From: Capronia americana
Lineage: Eukaryota > Ascomycota > Eurotiomycetes > Chaetothyriales > Herpotrichiellaceae
Assembly (NCBI GenBank): GCA_016110215.1
Contig: JADWQD010000003.1
Location: 2,108,001-2,172,000, forward strand
Reading direction: 5' to 3'
Length of the DNA stretch: 64,000 bases
Shown: positions 19,856 through 32,602 of the stretch, in pieces
Layout: every line of letters begins with the position of its first letter
How positions within the stretch are numbered: position 1 is the first letter of the stretch
Notes under the pieces: model-generated
Told to the model about the DNA's origin: nothing
The model's input: only the letters and a program-made list of their open reading frames with translations
The model's database searches: none
Translations under genes and position numbers: made by a program

Positions 19856-21783
19856 GTTGATGGCACGTGATCAAGACTTGGGCTGACCACCCTCGACGCG
19901 TGCAGTGGATGAATGCCGGAACCTGTTTGATAATTAGAGGTAAGCTGGCGTGATGTCCGAGGTGCTCAAGCTAGCCAATGGCCGTCGGAGAAGTTAAGAT
20001 GTTTGTAGTGAAAGAAGCAGCCGTGGTCACACTTGGACGAAAGATTGAAAAGAGTCGGAATCACACCAGGAAAGCCAGACTCCGGGCCACGAGAGTTGAT
20101 GACAGTGACTGTTCTCGGTGTGAGACGCGTCGAGGATTAACTTGTCGCGGAAAAATTGAATATGAGCACTGTCCAAGCGAGGCTTTTGTAGGCAGTCCTG
20201 AGCCCAGCAATTCAACCTTGGATGCGCGACCTGCTGGAGCGTCGATGGCGCCGAGAGATCTGGAGACCCGAAACGAAGCGGTGGGGTTGGCTGATGGGCG
20301 ATCGCGCGAAGAATTGGGTGTGCTGAAAGTCCATCGGATGGACGACTTTTTGGGAAGTTAACAAAGAAGAGTTCGAGTCTCAGACGACCGTGAATGGCAG
20401 GGGTGTTTCAGTTCCAGCAGCCTGGTGGGGAAGGTCTCGCCTGGGTCGCCGGGTGATGTGCGTCCAAGGAAGCCTAAACTCGGCCTGGAGAGCCCCCTGT
20501 AAGTGCGGGCGGGCACCGGCTGCGACGCCGCAACCAGTCTTGGCATCAACTGTTTGCGCCGACTGTGCGACTTGAATCACAGCCGTTTATGCTTTCACTT
20601 GGCGGCATATCGGCGTCTACGATGGCTGGCAATCTAGTCAGAGAAGGAACATGATGATTCTCCCCTTTTGGGTCCCCCTCGCATAGAACACGAGGAAGCT
20701 GCTTATCCGACCAAGACGCAGGATCAAATGGGCAAGGACCCCGAGAGTCTGCTCGTTTCTACAGAGAAAAGAGGGGCCAAAGGTGATCAGAAACACGGCC
20801 ATTGCCAATAGGGCAGATAGATGTGTCCAGATAGCCTGCCCTCGACCGCGTAAGCGAGTGAGCATGAAGCAGGTGCCAGCAATAGCCTTACTGGGAGCCT
20901 TTTGTTGCGCCTCACACCTCTCACACACTAGTCGAAGAATACCAAGACCTTCTACAGACACGTTCCCATCTCCATCTCCGTCTCCCCTCCTCTTGCTCAT
21001 CATCTTCTCCCTCCATTCTGTCTTTGCTCTCATCGCTTCAACCTTGGCCAGACAATCCTTGAAACCAGTCGAGTCACTCCCTCGTGTGCTCCTGCCCTCT
21101 GCCACTGCGGGTGCCGTCCCCGTCGAGTTCCGTTTCCTGTCCTTCCCTCGCCCAAAAAGAATCTTACGTCGGGCTGAGCCTGCCTGCGACCAGATTCTGT
21201 TTCCCCGTATTAGCAGTCACGATTGGCGATTCCTGCTTGCACCTGAGCTCTCATCATTGCCATTGCGACGGCAATCAGCTCTACGCTACCGTCTCACTTA
21301 GTCTCGTCACTGAAACTGACACTGCCCGGTCACTCCACCTCGGCCGCAGGATCCAAATCTCTTGTCAACAGAATACCCAATTCATCCAGCTTCGTCACCA
21401 TCATTTGCCCAACGTTCGAGCGTCACACAACGTAAGCCAGGTTGAAAAGCATCGATAACACCTTTACCGTATACCGGTTACTTGGCGAATTTCTGGTGAG
21501 TTTGATCTATCTCTCTGCGCTGCGCTTGGGCACGCATCATCAACGACCGATCCTCCCCATTCAACCCCGGCTTCATCGCCAATCCGAAGCAATCAGCATC
21601 AAAACCAACCCAGCCTGTACTGACTTCTCTCGACAGCTTGGTATTCTTCCCTTCCTTGGTGCTCGGGGTTTCTTGAACAACCCAGAGCATTGTCCTTCAT
21701 CCCTCTCCCACTCCTCTCAAGGCTCATCGGCTCGAGCGGAAAAAGAGCTAGGAAAGACAGTTCGATCCTGAACACACTTCAAG
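19856..21783. other. Divergent region GLE1 / SSD1 with long SSD1 leader
   Basis: About 1.9 kb. The 800 bp before SSD1 are pyrimidine-rich and look like a long transcribed leader, possibly with an intron and short upstream ORFs. Frames at 19978-20361 (+) and 20638-21105 (-) have no domains. Long leaders are usual for this gene in fungi; here that is inference. Confidence 0.5.
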
Positions 21784-24700
21784 ATGGCACAACCAGGTCA
21801 ATCGGGGGTGCCAGGCCCTGCAGGGCGCAGACTCCATATCGCCCATCGACGAAGCCCATCTGAGCTCACCCCGCTGATGATGGAACAGCTGGCTCTTCAG
21901 CAACAAATTGAATTGCTTCAACAACAACAGCAACAGATTGCTGCGACTCATCAGCAGTATGTGAACATGGGCATGATCCAGCAACCTCTGCAAGGCATGC
22001 CTACCTATTCCCCTGTCCAAGGGCAACCCAATCTTTCAGCTCTTTCTCCAAACAACAACCCCAACTTTCAGTTTCCTCAAATGCAGCAGCAGATGGGAAT
22101 GCAGGGCAATGCCCCAACTCAACCTGCTGCTCATCGACGGAACCAGTCTGCCCTACCGGGTATGGCCATGGGCCCTCCTCCAGCACCTTCTGCAGGCGCT
22201 GCCGGCACCGCCTACGGCGACTACAACCAACAGGCTCTCGGACAGAATCGTGAAAACAACAGTGTACGTGGAGGAAGAGGAGGCTCTGCACAAAGTGGCC
22301 ATACAAGACGTCACTCCCTAGCACTTCCCGAAGCTAAGAAGGCTGCCGAGCTTGCAGAGAAGAAGCGCACGGCGGCCGGCTTTCAGTTCCCTATTCCCGG
22401 TGCTGGCGGCACTGTGGAAAGCCCTGTGGCGGCGACTCCATCCGACGATAGGCTTACCACGCCTGTCACTGCCGGGGGGCTGGGCATAGGGCGCGCTGGC
22501 AATGCTCGCAATGTGGGTCACAGTCGCAGCCAGAGTATGGCCGCTGGAAGTGTTCGTGGTGGAGGTGCGGCTGGCGCTGGCCGTGGGAACAGCGCTTTCC
22601 AATTCCCACCTCAAGGTGAAGCTGGTGCAGGTAACCAGTCCGATCTCCAACGCCGTGGAAGCCAGAGCAGCCATACGAGACAAGGATCTCGAAACTTCGA
22701 GGGGAATTGGCGTCAGCAGAACAACCAACAATCCAATGACCAGTCACAACAGCAAATGGGTCAGTTCAGTCAACCTCAGGGAATGGGGTTCCAACCAGGC
22801 CACCGCAACCGTGGGTCGATCAATCAGTCTATGGGATCTATGAGCGGCTTCCAATATCCGGGCCAGCCTCAATTGGTTCAACTACAACAAGGCCAGATGA
22901 TGATGCCAGGTTTTATCCCTGCCGGCCAGCAGCTGAACGCGCTGCAGATTGCTCAGCTTCAGGCATTGCAGGGTGCCCAGCTTGGTGGTCTCCAAGCCAG
23001 CCAGCATGCGCCGCCCATGGGCTTGCAACAGCAACAACAACAGCAGAGAAAGACTCTGTTTACCCCCTATCTTCCTCAAGCTACACTCCCTGCGCTGCTC
23101 AATGACGGCCAGCTGGTTGCCGGCATTCTTCGAGTGAACAAAAAGAATCGTTCCGACGCCTATGTCACCACGAGTGACCTTGACGCTGATATCTTCATCT
23201 GCGGCAGTAAAGACCGAAATCGAGCTCTTGAGGGTGACTTGGTTGCCATCGAGCTGCTTGATGTGGATGAAGTCTGGGGTCAGAAGCGCGAAAAGGAAGA
23301 AAAGAAGAAACGCAAGGACATTACCGATACCCGCTCATCCGGCACTGGTCAGAATGGCAAGAGTGATACCTCCTCGACTACCGATACCACGTCCATTGCA
23401 CCAGATGGTAGCATTCGTCGACGTGGCAGTCTTCGTCAACGTCCGACCCAGAAGAAGAATGACGATGTTGAGGTCGAAGGGCAGAGTCTGCTTCTCATGG
23501 AGGAAGAGGAAATCAGCGATGAGCAAAAGCCTCTCTATGCCGGCCACGTCGTTGCAGTCATTGAACGTGTTGCCGGGCAAATGTTCTCTGGAACCCTCGG
23601 TCTTTTGCGCCCCAGCAGTCAGGCCACCAAAGAGAAGCAAGAGGCCGAGAGACAGCAACGTGATGGCGGACATTCACGATCGGAGTCTCGCATGCAGGAC
23701 AAACCCAAGATTGTCTGGTTCAAGCCTACCGACAAGCGTGTGCCCTTGATTGCCATTCCCACAGAACAAGCACCTCGGGACTTTGTCGACAAGCACATGG
23801 ATTACGCCAACAGAATTTTCGTGGCCTGCATAAAACGCTGGCCGATCACGTCTTTGCATCCGTTTGGCACACTGGTCGAGCAGCTAGGGGAGATGGGTGA
23901 CCTCCGCGTCGAGACTGACGCATTACTGCGAGACAACAACTTCGGGTCCGACGAATTCTCCGATGCTGTCCTGAAGAGTGTCGGATGGGATGACTGGTCC
24001 TTGAAGACCGAGAGTGAGGAAAGCTTGAGTTCTCGTCTTGACTTGCGAAATGAGCGAACCTTCACAATCGACCCCAATGGCACCAACGAACTCGATGATG
24101 CTCTTCATATCAAACAACTCGACAATGGGTTGGTGGAGCTTGGTATACATGTTACAGATGTGGCGCACTTTGTCAAAGCAAACTCGTTGGTGGACCGTGA
24201 GGCCAAGAAGCGAGGAACTGGCGTTTATTTGATGACCAGAGCTGTCAACATGCTGCCGCCCAAGCTGTGTGCTGAGGTTTGCTCCCTTCTTCCAGGGGAG
24301 GGCCGTTTGACAGTGAGCGTCATCTTCAAGGTCGACAGCGAAACCGGGCAGGTCGAGGGAGAACCTATCATCCGAAAGTCCATCATTCAAAGCTCAGGCA
24401 AACTGTCGTACAAGACAATTGATGCTGTTATCAAGGGCGGTGATCAAGCAGGGCTACAAGGAGCCACCGTCGACGACATCAAGACTTTGCACAAGATGGC
24501 GAACAAATTCCGAGAAGCTCGCTTCGGGAACCGCTCCGCGAACATTGCTCCGCTCCGCCTGCTCTATCAGCTCGACGATGAGAACGTCCCAGTCGAACAG
24601 AACATCTTCAACACTTCTGCAGCTCATGAGATCATGGAGGAGCTTGCCGCCAAGGCCAACTTCTTCGTCGCCCAGAAGATTTTTGCCGCCATGCCCGACA

Positions 24701-25936
24701 AGGCTTTTCTCAGACGACAATCCCCTCCCAATCCACGTCGGCTTCTGACATTTGTGGACCGCATGACGAAAGCCGGCTATGACATTGACAGCTCCAGCAG
24801 TGGCACTCTGCAGAACAGTCTCTTCAAGGTGGAGGACGCCGATCTACGCAAAGGTATGGAGACTCTCCTGGTCAAGACGCTTCAACGCGCCAAGTATTAC
24901 ATCGGCAACCAAATCGGAGATGACCATCGCCAGCATTTCGCTTTGAACTTGCCTCTGTATACCCACTTCACCAACCCTTCGCGACGATATGCCGACATTG
25001 TTGTCCACCGCCAGTTGGAGGCTGCGCTCTCCGATGGCGCCATTGACTTTAACGAAGACTTGGAGAGCTTGGCCAAGACTGCGGAGCAATGCAACAACAA
25101 GAAAGATTCCGCTCACGCCGCACAGGAGCAGAGTGTCCACATCGAATCCTGTCGACTCATGGACAAGAAGAGCAAGGAAGTCGGCGGCGATCTCATTAGC
25201 GAGGGTATCGTCATCTGTGTTTACGAGTCTGCCTTCGATATCCTCATCCCAGAGTACGGCTTCGAGAAACGCGTTCACTGCGATCAGCTTCCCTTGAAGA
25301 AGGCCGAATTCCGCAAGGATGAAAGAGTGCTCGAGCTCTATTGGGAAAAGGGCGTGCCATCGTCTGCTTACATTCCCGAAGATGAGAGACCTCGTACGTC
25401 GGCAAGTACCAGGGGTACGAACAATGCAACCGAATCGGCCAGGGAACGCGCCAAAGAACGATACGAGTCACAACGCAAACAGACCGACAGCAATACCATG
25501 TCGACCGATGACGTTGATGCTCTGTTCGATGACGATGACAGCGCGTCTGAGATCACCGAGATGGCTTCTGGAGTGTCTCTGACCAACCAAGCTGACCGAT
25601 CTACTCAGAGTCTGCCACCATCTCCCGGCCGCAACGGAAGTTCATCCAACGGACCGGCCAGGACGCAATCGGACTCCAGGATTGCCAAAACGGGTGGCAA
25701 CATCCCAGAGAACAACTTGACCGACAGAGAGAAGTATCTCAGCTATTTCAAGTTGAGGGAGGAAGGTGGCGAATACATCCAGGACGTGACTGAAATGACT
25801 CGTGTGCCGGTCATCTTGAAGACCGACCTCACAAAGAGTCCACCGTAAGTTGCGACCCATCATCGCTCAGTCGTGTTGTCACTAACATATTTGTAGATGC
25901 TTGACTATTCGATCCATGAACCCATACGCATTGTAG
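21784..25936 (+). CDS. SSD1: SSD1, RNase II-like RNA-binding translational regulator
   Basis: Cytoplasmic RNA-binding protein that controls translation and localisation of cell-wall mRNAs downstream of NDR/Cbk1 kinase. Exons 21784-25844 and 25897-25936 give 1366 residues; the 40-nt last exon encodes the conserved tail CLTIRSMNPYAL. Residues 1-420 are Gln/Gly/Asn/Ser-rich and prion-like, with HRRSPSELTP and THTRRHSLAL-like sites resembling HxRxxS phosphorylation motifs. Cold-shock-like domains begin near residue 420 (FTPYLPQATLPALLNDGQLV). The RNB domain begins near residue 754 with TIDPNGTNELDDALH; the position of one of the four catalytic aspartates of RNase II is Glu, fitting the known loss of nuclease activity in this family. 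An S1-like C-terminal region ends before a disordered acidic stretch. Confidence 0.95.
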
Positions 25937-27269
25937 TTGATGCACCGTAATCAGATAATCACTCACCAGCACGAGCGATCGACCTCATCTATGAGAGATG
26001 GAATGGTCAATTCTGCCTTGACCTACAAGTCGGTCCGAACGTATTGACAGCAGTTTACCAGACGACATCAGTGGGACATGGAGGCATTGGCTGTGTTGGA
26101 GAAGCATTGGTACAAGAAGCGGTATTGGCGTGGTCTGAAGTTAGCATGGGAGACTGCCGTCCGGGGCAAGAAAGGCACATAGTCATTTTTGGCACAAGCA
26201 GCGTTTAGGTGCTGTGAAGCTGGCAAATATTGGCGGAGAAGGTCTCAAAGGCAGCAGGGTGACAGACGAAAAGTGTATGTAGCGTGAGCTTGAGCTAGCG
26301 AATTGAGCGAGTATGAATACCAAAAATCTCCCCCGATGATTTTCATGGACCAAGTTTGTTGAAGAAGCCCAACAAACTGAAGCAGCAGTTCAACGTTGAG
26401 ATACTATTAGAGCTACTTCCCCTCCGTACGCAACAGCACCAGCCTAATTCACGCATGGTGGCCTGCTTCGTTGCTGCTTCGGCCGGCAACACACTCGTCA
26501 GTTTGGTGTTATGAAGATTTCCTTGCCAGGCCGAAATCCACACGGTCGTGTGCTCGGCTCGATCGAGCATGCGCTCAAAAATGTGACTTCTCCAACAAGA
26601 AGAAGGATCAGACCGAAGCATGAATATCGGCCGGAGACACGCAAGATAAGTACGGCTGTCTCAAAATGCTGATATTGACCCGTGGTGGGTAATGCTCACC
26701 AGTACATATCTGCTGTGTCAGAGGATACTCGAATCTTGTCGCTGGGCCCATTTGAGACTTAGTAACGAAGAAAAGGGCAAGAGAAGGAAGGAAGGCCTGA
26801 GGTAATTTTTCTTCGACCAAGCTGTGAGCCCTCGTGTAATATCAACAGTGGCATCTGAGAAGATCCCACCTCCGGAGTCCTTGAGAGGATGCAACCTGTA
26901 CATCCGCTGGGGCCATCAAAGAACATATCAGTCGTCGACATGTCGCCAATCTTCGAAGGTTCATTCGAGGTTCGCTCGAGGTCTGAGGAATATGTACCGC
27001 CGTGGTCGAACCAATGAAATATGCGATGGCATCCCCTACATAACTACTCCAAGCACTGGAAAGGGCATACTGTGTTTGCAGAGGTCGTTGAGAGCTGCGG
27101 CAATGACTGTCGAGTCAGCTTGCGCTTCTTCGCTAAAGAATAGTAGGTGTGCTCCTTATCACGTCTGCAGAAGGTGACGATACTGTCTGAGAGCGACTAC
27201 TTGTCTAATAATAGTCCTCAACACTTCGAATTCATACTACTCGCTGGATCGAGCAGCTACAACACCAGA
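25937..27269. other. Intergenic region downstream of SSD1
   Basis: About 1.3 kb containing the SSD1 3' region. Short frames on both strands have no recognisable domain. I see no gene. Confidence 0.5.
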
Positions 27270-28720
27270 TCAACCGATGTACCAGTTCACGACTCCTGAT
27301 TGAATTGGTTCAATGCCAGGCGAATTGACTTGAAAGTCTGTTGCCGCGCCGTCCTTGGGTAGGGGTTTGACATCTGCTATGTACCCTTGCGATGAATTTG
27401 CAGTGAACATCACAGTCTTCTCGACGATGGACGGACAGCAAGATACCAGGGCCTTCACTTTGGAACGTGCCTCAATGGAGTCGAAGTCCCAAGAGACTAC
27501 CCGACGACAATACTGTAGCCGCTCCTCAGACAAGGTCTCCGCATCTATGGTCATCAGTGTTCTGATGCCATATTCCCGATCGAAAGCAATAAACGAGCTG
27601 GCGAATGCGTGGATAGATGGTAGTGTCAAGAAATATCCGTTGTAGTTGGTCAGGACCAGTTCCCGACTTCCAGGCTCCCTTTCGTCGCCAGAATCATAGA
27701 CAGTGAGTGGTGGTAATGTGTAGGGGTGGATGCCGCTGGGTGCCCAGCCAAAACCTGCCTCTTCAATGCGCTTTCCCTTGACGTAGACCAAGTTGGACGG
27801 CAGTACTTTCTGCCGGGAGATCCAATACTTCATTCGGTCCTTTGGTGGGAGTTCGAGCGCCGCATTAGCCACTTTTATATCCTCACCATTCATGATGCAA
27901 GCAAACATGAATATTGTAATCTTGTCCTCCTCACGTGTTGTCGCTCGCCATCGCAGGAGCTCCCAAGTCGTTGTCATACGTCTAACCCTCTCTTCGTTGT
28001 CATCCTTATCTGCCGGTAGATACTACAGCCCAGTGGTCCCTTTGAACGCATCTTGAAGGCGAGTCCTGCTAGAGAAAATACTATGTATCCAGCCAGATTC
28101 GTGATCCAGGTCGCGTATATGCCCACTCGGCAATTGCTCCTTCGCGAAGTAAGCAAATCTTTCGTGTAATCCATCGATGCTGGAGTTGTTGACGTGATTT
28201 TCAATGCCCACGAGCAGTTTCGTGTCCAGCCCCAACAGTTCTGAGAGGTTGATGAGCTTGTCTGCGAATTTGACTCGTAATCTGGAGTTCGAGAAAATCG
28301 ACTCTTGCATTGTCCACGCGCGAGATCCCCAGGAAGAGGAGAGGATAGGCGCTCCAATAGAGGGAGACACCTTTCTTGGCCCATGAGAGCAGCGTATTCA
28401 GGCCGGGGACGTCATCGTCCTCGTACAAATCGATATCTAATGTGTGAAAAGTTTCGTAGAATCTGATATCTGCCAGGGTATTCAGTAGCCACAGCAGTTG
28501 ACAGCTCGGAAGAGAGTTCGTCACAGACATGAGAGATAGCAATGTATGGCCCCGTAGTCGTGGCAGACTTCATTCATATCCGGGTAGATGTGATTACAAG
28601 GACATCCTAGCGTGCGATGCCGTGTTTGGTATGTGTCCTCGTCGATTTGGCTTGCAGCACAGAAGGTTTCTGAACACTTCGAATGGGCGTGGGCGGTAAG
28701 TAGTTTACCGTCGCAGGTGC
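27270..28720 (-). pseudogene. Decayed heterokaryon-incompatibility (HET) domain gene
   Basis: Minus-strand pieces of one HET-type protein are recognisable in order but sit in different frames. From about 28687: HSKCSETFCAASQIDEDTYQ and GCPCNH, an N-terminal block seen in HET proteins. A frame change follows, then PYIAISHV (the YxAISHxW motif, with the Trp region lost). Another frame change precedes NSLPSCQLLWLLNTLADI, and a third precedes WGSRAWTMQESIFSNSRL (the RxWTxQE motif). The next piece ends at an in-frame TAG after FKGTTG, and the same frame then continues through TWELLRWRATTREEDK to the end near residue GFGWAPSG...WYIG. CAG to TAG would be a single C-to-T change. HET proteins trigger cell death on fusion of unlike strains. 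Some breaks could be unrecognised introns, so pseudogene status is probable, not proven. Confidence 0.65.
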
Positions 28721-29389
28721 GACGCCCAGAACAGGGAGGGCGATGACAGTGTTTGCTCTGCTAGTGTAATACAGTATCTCGAACACACCAGCCTCTGTCC
28801 CGCATCAGGCGGCGAGCAACGAATAGGCTTTAATTTAAGCCCCAGTCCCTTTCTGGGATGGGATGAACATACTACTGTAACGCCAGCGGGGCAGCTTGCT
28901 CAATTGTCAACCCAAGAATGCGAAACGAAGTCACAACAGCCTCGGGCAGCGGACATGTTTCAGCTATTGCCAAAAGGTCGACGAATGTATGTAGCACCAC
29001 CAGGGACGCCTCATGTATATTCCTGATCTGGTCGTTTCGCTCTTGCTCGGACAGGCCGTACAGCCTGGCTACGAAAGGCATTCGCGGAACCAATTCTGGA
29101 GGAAGCATGCTGACTTCTCGGCAGCATGCTCAGAGAAGTCGCCTCTTCCAAACCGGTCGACATCAAAGCCGCAACGCTCAGGATAGGATATAAATTCGAG
29201 GTCGTCATAGTCTTTGGTGCATACACAAGGTACCTTTGGGTACTGTAGGGATATTGTCCAGTAGATGTTGATAGGCAGCAGCTTTTAGCCCGAAAAGCGG
29301 CCTGTGCGGGCGTTGGCAACAATATATAACCGAATAAGAAAACTCGGAGCTGGGCCCTGTCGAATATATGAAACATTAAGAACTAGGAT
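28721..29389. other. Spacer with possible gene remnant
   Basis: Between the HET relic and the AT-rich block. A minus-strand ATG frame at 28872-29108 (78 residues, MLPPELVPRMPFVARLYGL...) has a protein-like composition but no recognised domain and no clear flanking exons. It could be a remnant of an accessory gene; confidence is low. Confidence 0.35.
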
Positions 29390-30510
29390 TAAGTACTATA
29401 TATAGGTAGGTCCCTGTAAGGCGCTCTCAGCTGTACTTAGGCTGCTTAATAGGGCATGGCTCAGGCCTTCACAGCCACAGCTCAGAGCAGGTTAGTCACG
29501 ACTCACATTAAACGGCAGGATGTATGCTTAGGTCTAGAAACGAGAAATTCAATCCATAACAGTGGTATTTAGATGCTTTTATAGGTCAGTTAAGTAGTAG
29601 AGCGCGGCGTGAATACTAAGTATATAGGAATTCCTTTTTCCGTTTTTAGATGAATGCCTACTATATATATACACTATCAGGATGTTATAGGTTATAATAT
29701 ATAGCACCCTTCCTTACTGATTACTGTATATATAGCAGGTATACTTAGACTATTATTATAATAAGGACGATTTATGAAATAAAAAATAAAGAAATAGAAA
29801 TAATATTTTAAGATTTCAAGATTTCAAGATTTCAACTCTCTTTTCTTCTATATATTATTAAAGTATATATAGTAATTTAGATATATAGCAGAGTATTACT
29901 ATACGACCAGACTAATACTAGGTACTAGTATATAAGTATATAGTATTAGAGCATAATTATATAAACACTATAAGAATCTTATAGATTTTAAGACTTAAGA
30001 TAGTACTAAATACTATATTAATATAGCACCTTTTAGTATAGTATTAGAATAGTATATATATACTTAGTAATTATTAGGGAGAGGTGTATAGCCGCTTACG
30101 AGGGGTAAGCCTAAAAGACTTTATATTTTATCCTGGTAATTTATACCCGGAACTTAGACCTCTTAGCTTTAAGTTATATACCTATCTAGTCTGCAGTTCC
30201 TAATACTAATACTACTATATAAGTATATATAGTAGATTAATACAGCCTTTATCTTTTAAACTATAGTACTGGAGATGGGCAGTACTATAACCCAGCTCGA
30301 TTATAGAACCCCTATTATAGTATATATACTCTGAAGAAAATAAGGTATAAAGGCACTACCTTATAGTAAAGAAAGTTTTATAATACTTAGTACACTACTC
30401 GCACGTCCAGGAAATGATAGTACGAATCTTACTCAATTAGGATTAGCGTAATATTTTATATTGTAATACTACTATATACTAAGTACTAATATAATTCTAG
30501 AACAGCAATC
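29390..30510. repeat. AT-rich, TpA-rich block, probable RIP-mutated repeat relic
   Basis: About 1.1 kb made largely of TATATA, TAGTA and AATTA words, without any long reading frame, in sharp contrast to the GC-balanced flanks. This is how repeats hit by repeat-induced point mutation (CpA to TpA) look in Pezizomycotina. No terminal repeat or transposase motif survives. A 10-bp unit (AAGATTTC) repeats three times near 29809-29832. Confidence 0.65.
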
Positions 30511-30512
30511 CA

Positions 30513-32017
30513 TTACAGTTCGTCCTGAAGCCAGTGGTAATCCTCACGCTTACCGCCCTGGGTCCGCTGAACGAAGTCATCAAGACGAGACCACGTTTCG
30601 GGAAGGACGTCGACGCCAACCACAGGATCCTGGCGCATACGACGGAAATAGGTGCTGTTGAATGCGATGAGGTCGTGTCCCATCAAAACAGAGTCTACCT
30701 CTGCCGTGAAAGATTTGCGGTAATCCAACCTCACCTTCCCCACGTAGAACTGCCTGCTCCATAGGAACTCGATCTGCCCAGCAGACAATTCCCGTCGTTG
30801 CGCAAGGGCTCCGTCCCCCATAGCCAGGGCCGTCATCAACAGTGTCGACAAGATCAGGTAGAGCACCCGGCGTGGCCGGGAGGGGTTTTTCTTGTCCTTC
30901 ACAGCAGTCATTCTGGCATTCAGGTAGAACCGCACGAGCGTCTGTGTTATTTCCAGAGGTAGCACTTGCCAGCCGTGCAGAAGCGCTACCGGGATCAGTC
31001 TGACACATTCAAGAAGCCGCCACCTACGAACGAGGATACCGGCTGACTTGGGAGTTGTTCTGGCCGCAGCATTGTTATCGGGATCAGAGTCGTGTTCCTT
31101 GTCGGCAGGATGGGTTGGCCCCCGAGATGATGTCGAGAAGAAGGTGAGGAGTAAGCCAATGATGGAGACAACAGCTTCGTATAGAAATAGGATTGCTTCA
31201 ACTTCTAGCGGCATTCCCATGGTCGCTTGTCCCGACCCATAGGACCATTGCAGGAATCGCCCAATGTTTTTGCTCAGTGTGAGCCAAATACCAGTCAGAC
31301 CGACGGCCAAGTAACAAAATATCCAGATGCCCACATCCAGGGTGCAGACTTGAAATCTGTCGTGGTTGAGGACAGTAGGGGCGGCCAATCTCGCGACATG
31401 TGCCGGTAGAATGACTGCAACGTACAGAAGGAGCGTCCAGTCGGGTACGAGGCTGTTGCCGAAAAGTAAGAATTGCCACAGGCGTGGGAATGCGCGGTCT
31501 GCGCCGGACAGCAGACACTCCTGGAGGATTTCGTCAAAATCCTCGAATTGACCGCCGTCATGAGTCGTCTTATACCGGTGGAACGGTGGAGGTTGCAGTG
31601 GCCCAAGAAGTGCCCGGACGCACTCAGGTGAGGTGGAAGTGGTTTTCCCAGATAGCTTCGCATGGTGGTTAGTAGTATGTATGAAGACGGGGCAATCAAC
31701 AGAGGGTGCTACATAGTAAAAAGTACAGTGAGTATTGGAAATATACTACTTACTGCAACGGCCCGACAGTCGTCTCTCAGCTCCTTCAAGGCAGTGTATC
31801 TCACATAACGGGAGCAAAGGGTCGTTAGAGCAAGTGCTGTAGCGCCGACTAACAAATTTGTCTTGGTGAAGGCTGCTTTCCTCAATCGTCTGACCGGCGC
31901 ATTGGAAGCATTGGTGGGATGGCGAGTTGGTTCGGTGACTTCTGGAACGGACAGTGGTGCAGCAAGGCACTTTGAGTCTCCATCCTTGCTCAAGGAAGCA
32001 TAAGTTGTCGATTCCAT
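30513..32017 (-). CDS. Multi-pass membrane protein of unknown function
   Basis: Not recognised. Exons 31754-32017 and 30513-31655 give 468 residues. The 98-nt intron starts GTAAGT, has a TACTAAC branch site and restores frame as CRAVA|LSGKTTSTS. One membrane segment near residues 55-75 (LLVGATALALTTLC) follows a Lys/Arg-rich stretch. The second exon has hydrophobic segments WTLLLYVAVILPAHVARL, VGIWIFCYLAVGLTGIWLTL, AILFLYEAVVSIIGLLLTFF and LYLILSTLLMTALAMG, suggesting about six helices. The C-terminal 110 residues look soluble and end in KREDYHWLQDEL. An accessory, lineage-restricted protein is likely given its place between a RIP-like block and an F-box gene. Function is not inferred. The start at 32017 is the first good ATG in frame; an upstream in-frame codon would add 27 residues. 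Confidence 0.65.
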
Positions 32018-32602
32018 GCTCAACGTAGTGTTGCGTATTGTAGCCCGGCTGAGTGGCAAGTATTCGAGCCCAGCGGAACGGAAGAATTGACAAGTCAACG
32101 AAAGACGCGTCAGGAAGAGGTATCTCGAAATTTAAATCTTCCCGTCTCTCCCCCTGGATCATGCATGCATGCATCGGCACTAATCTGCAAATCTGCCAAC
32201 TCATCCGAGCCGTCGCTTTGCCGTCCACGGTACGGCTGAATCTTAACTTGCAGGGTTGTGAAATTAAACATTGGCCAAGCCTAACGCAAGATGGGATTTG
32301 CGGCGGACTAAGCGCCGTCGCGAAAGCCGTTCGAGGTTCGTGAAGAGCCGCAAAGTGGGCCGCACAACCGCCTACCATGTCGAGCATAACAACAATGCGC
32401 AGTAAGTATCATCCATGAGATGCTTCGTCTAGGCCAAACCCGACCAGCGATGTCAACGCCAGGATGTATTTTCTCAATTGAATATTCGTCAGTAATGGTG
32501 TCGACTGCCAAGCCATATTTTCCACTTCGACCATATGTATATACAGTAGATGATGGTAGGCACTGTCCATCCGTGACAGGGTTAGATCAATCTCAAGCTT
32601 CT
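32018..32602. other. Intergenic region
   Basis: About 585 bp between two minus-strand genes. It contains a repeated ATGCATGCATGCATCG word at about 32160-32176. No gene seen. Confidence 0.5.

Noticed and set aside
20638..21105. 155-codon minus-strand frame in the SSD1 leader
   Set aside because: It lies opposite the pyrimidine-rich leader of SSD1, has low-complexity and random-like sequence, and no domain.
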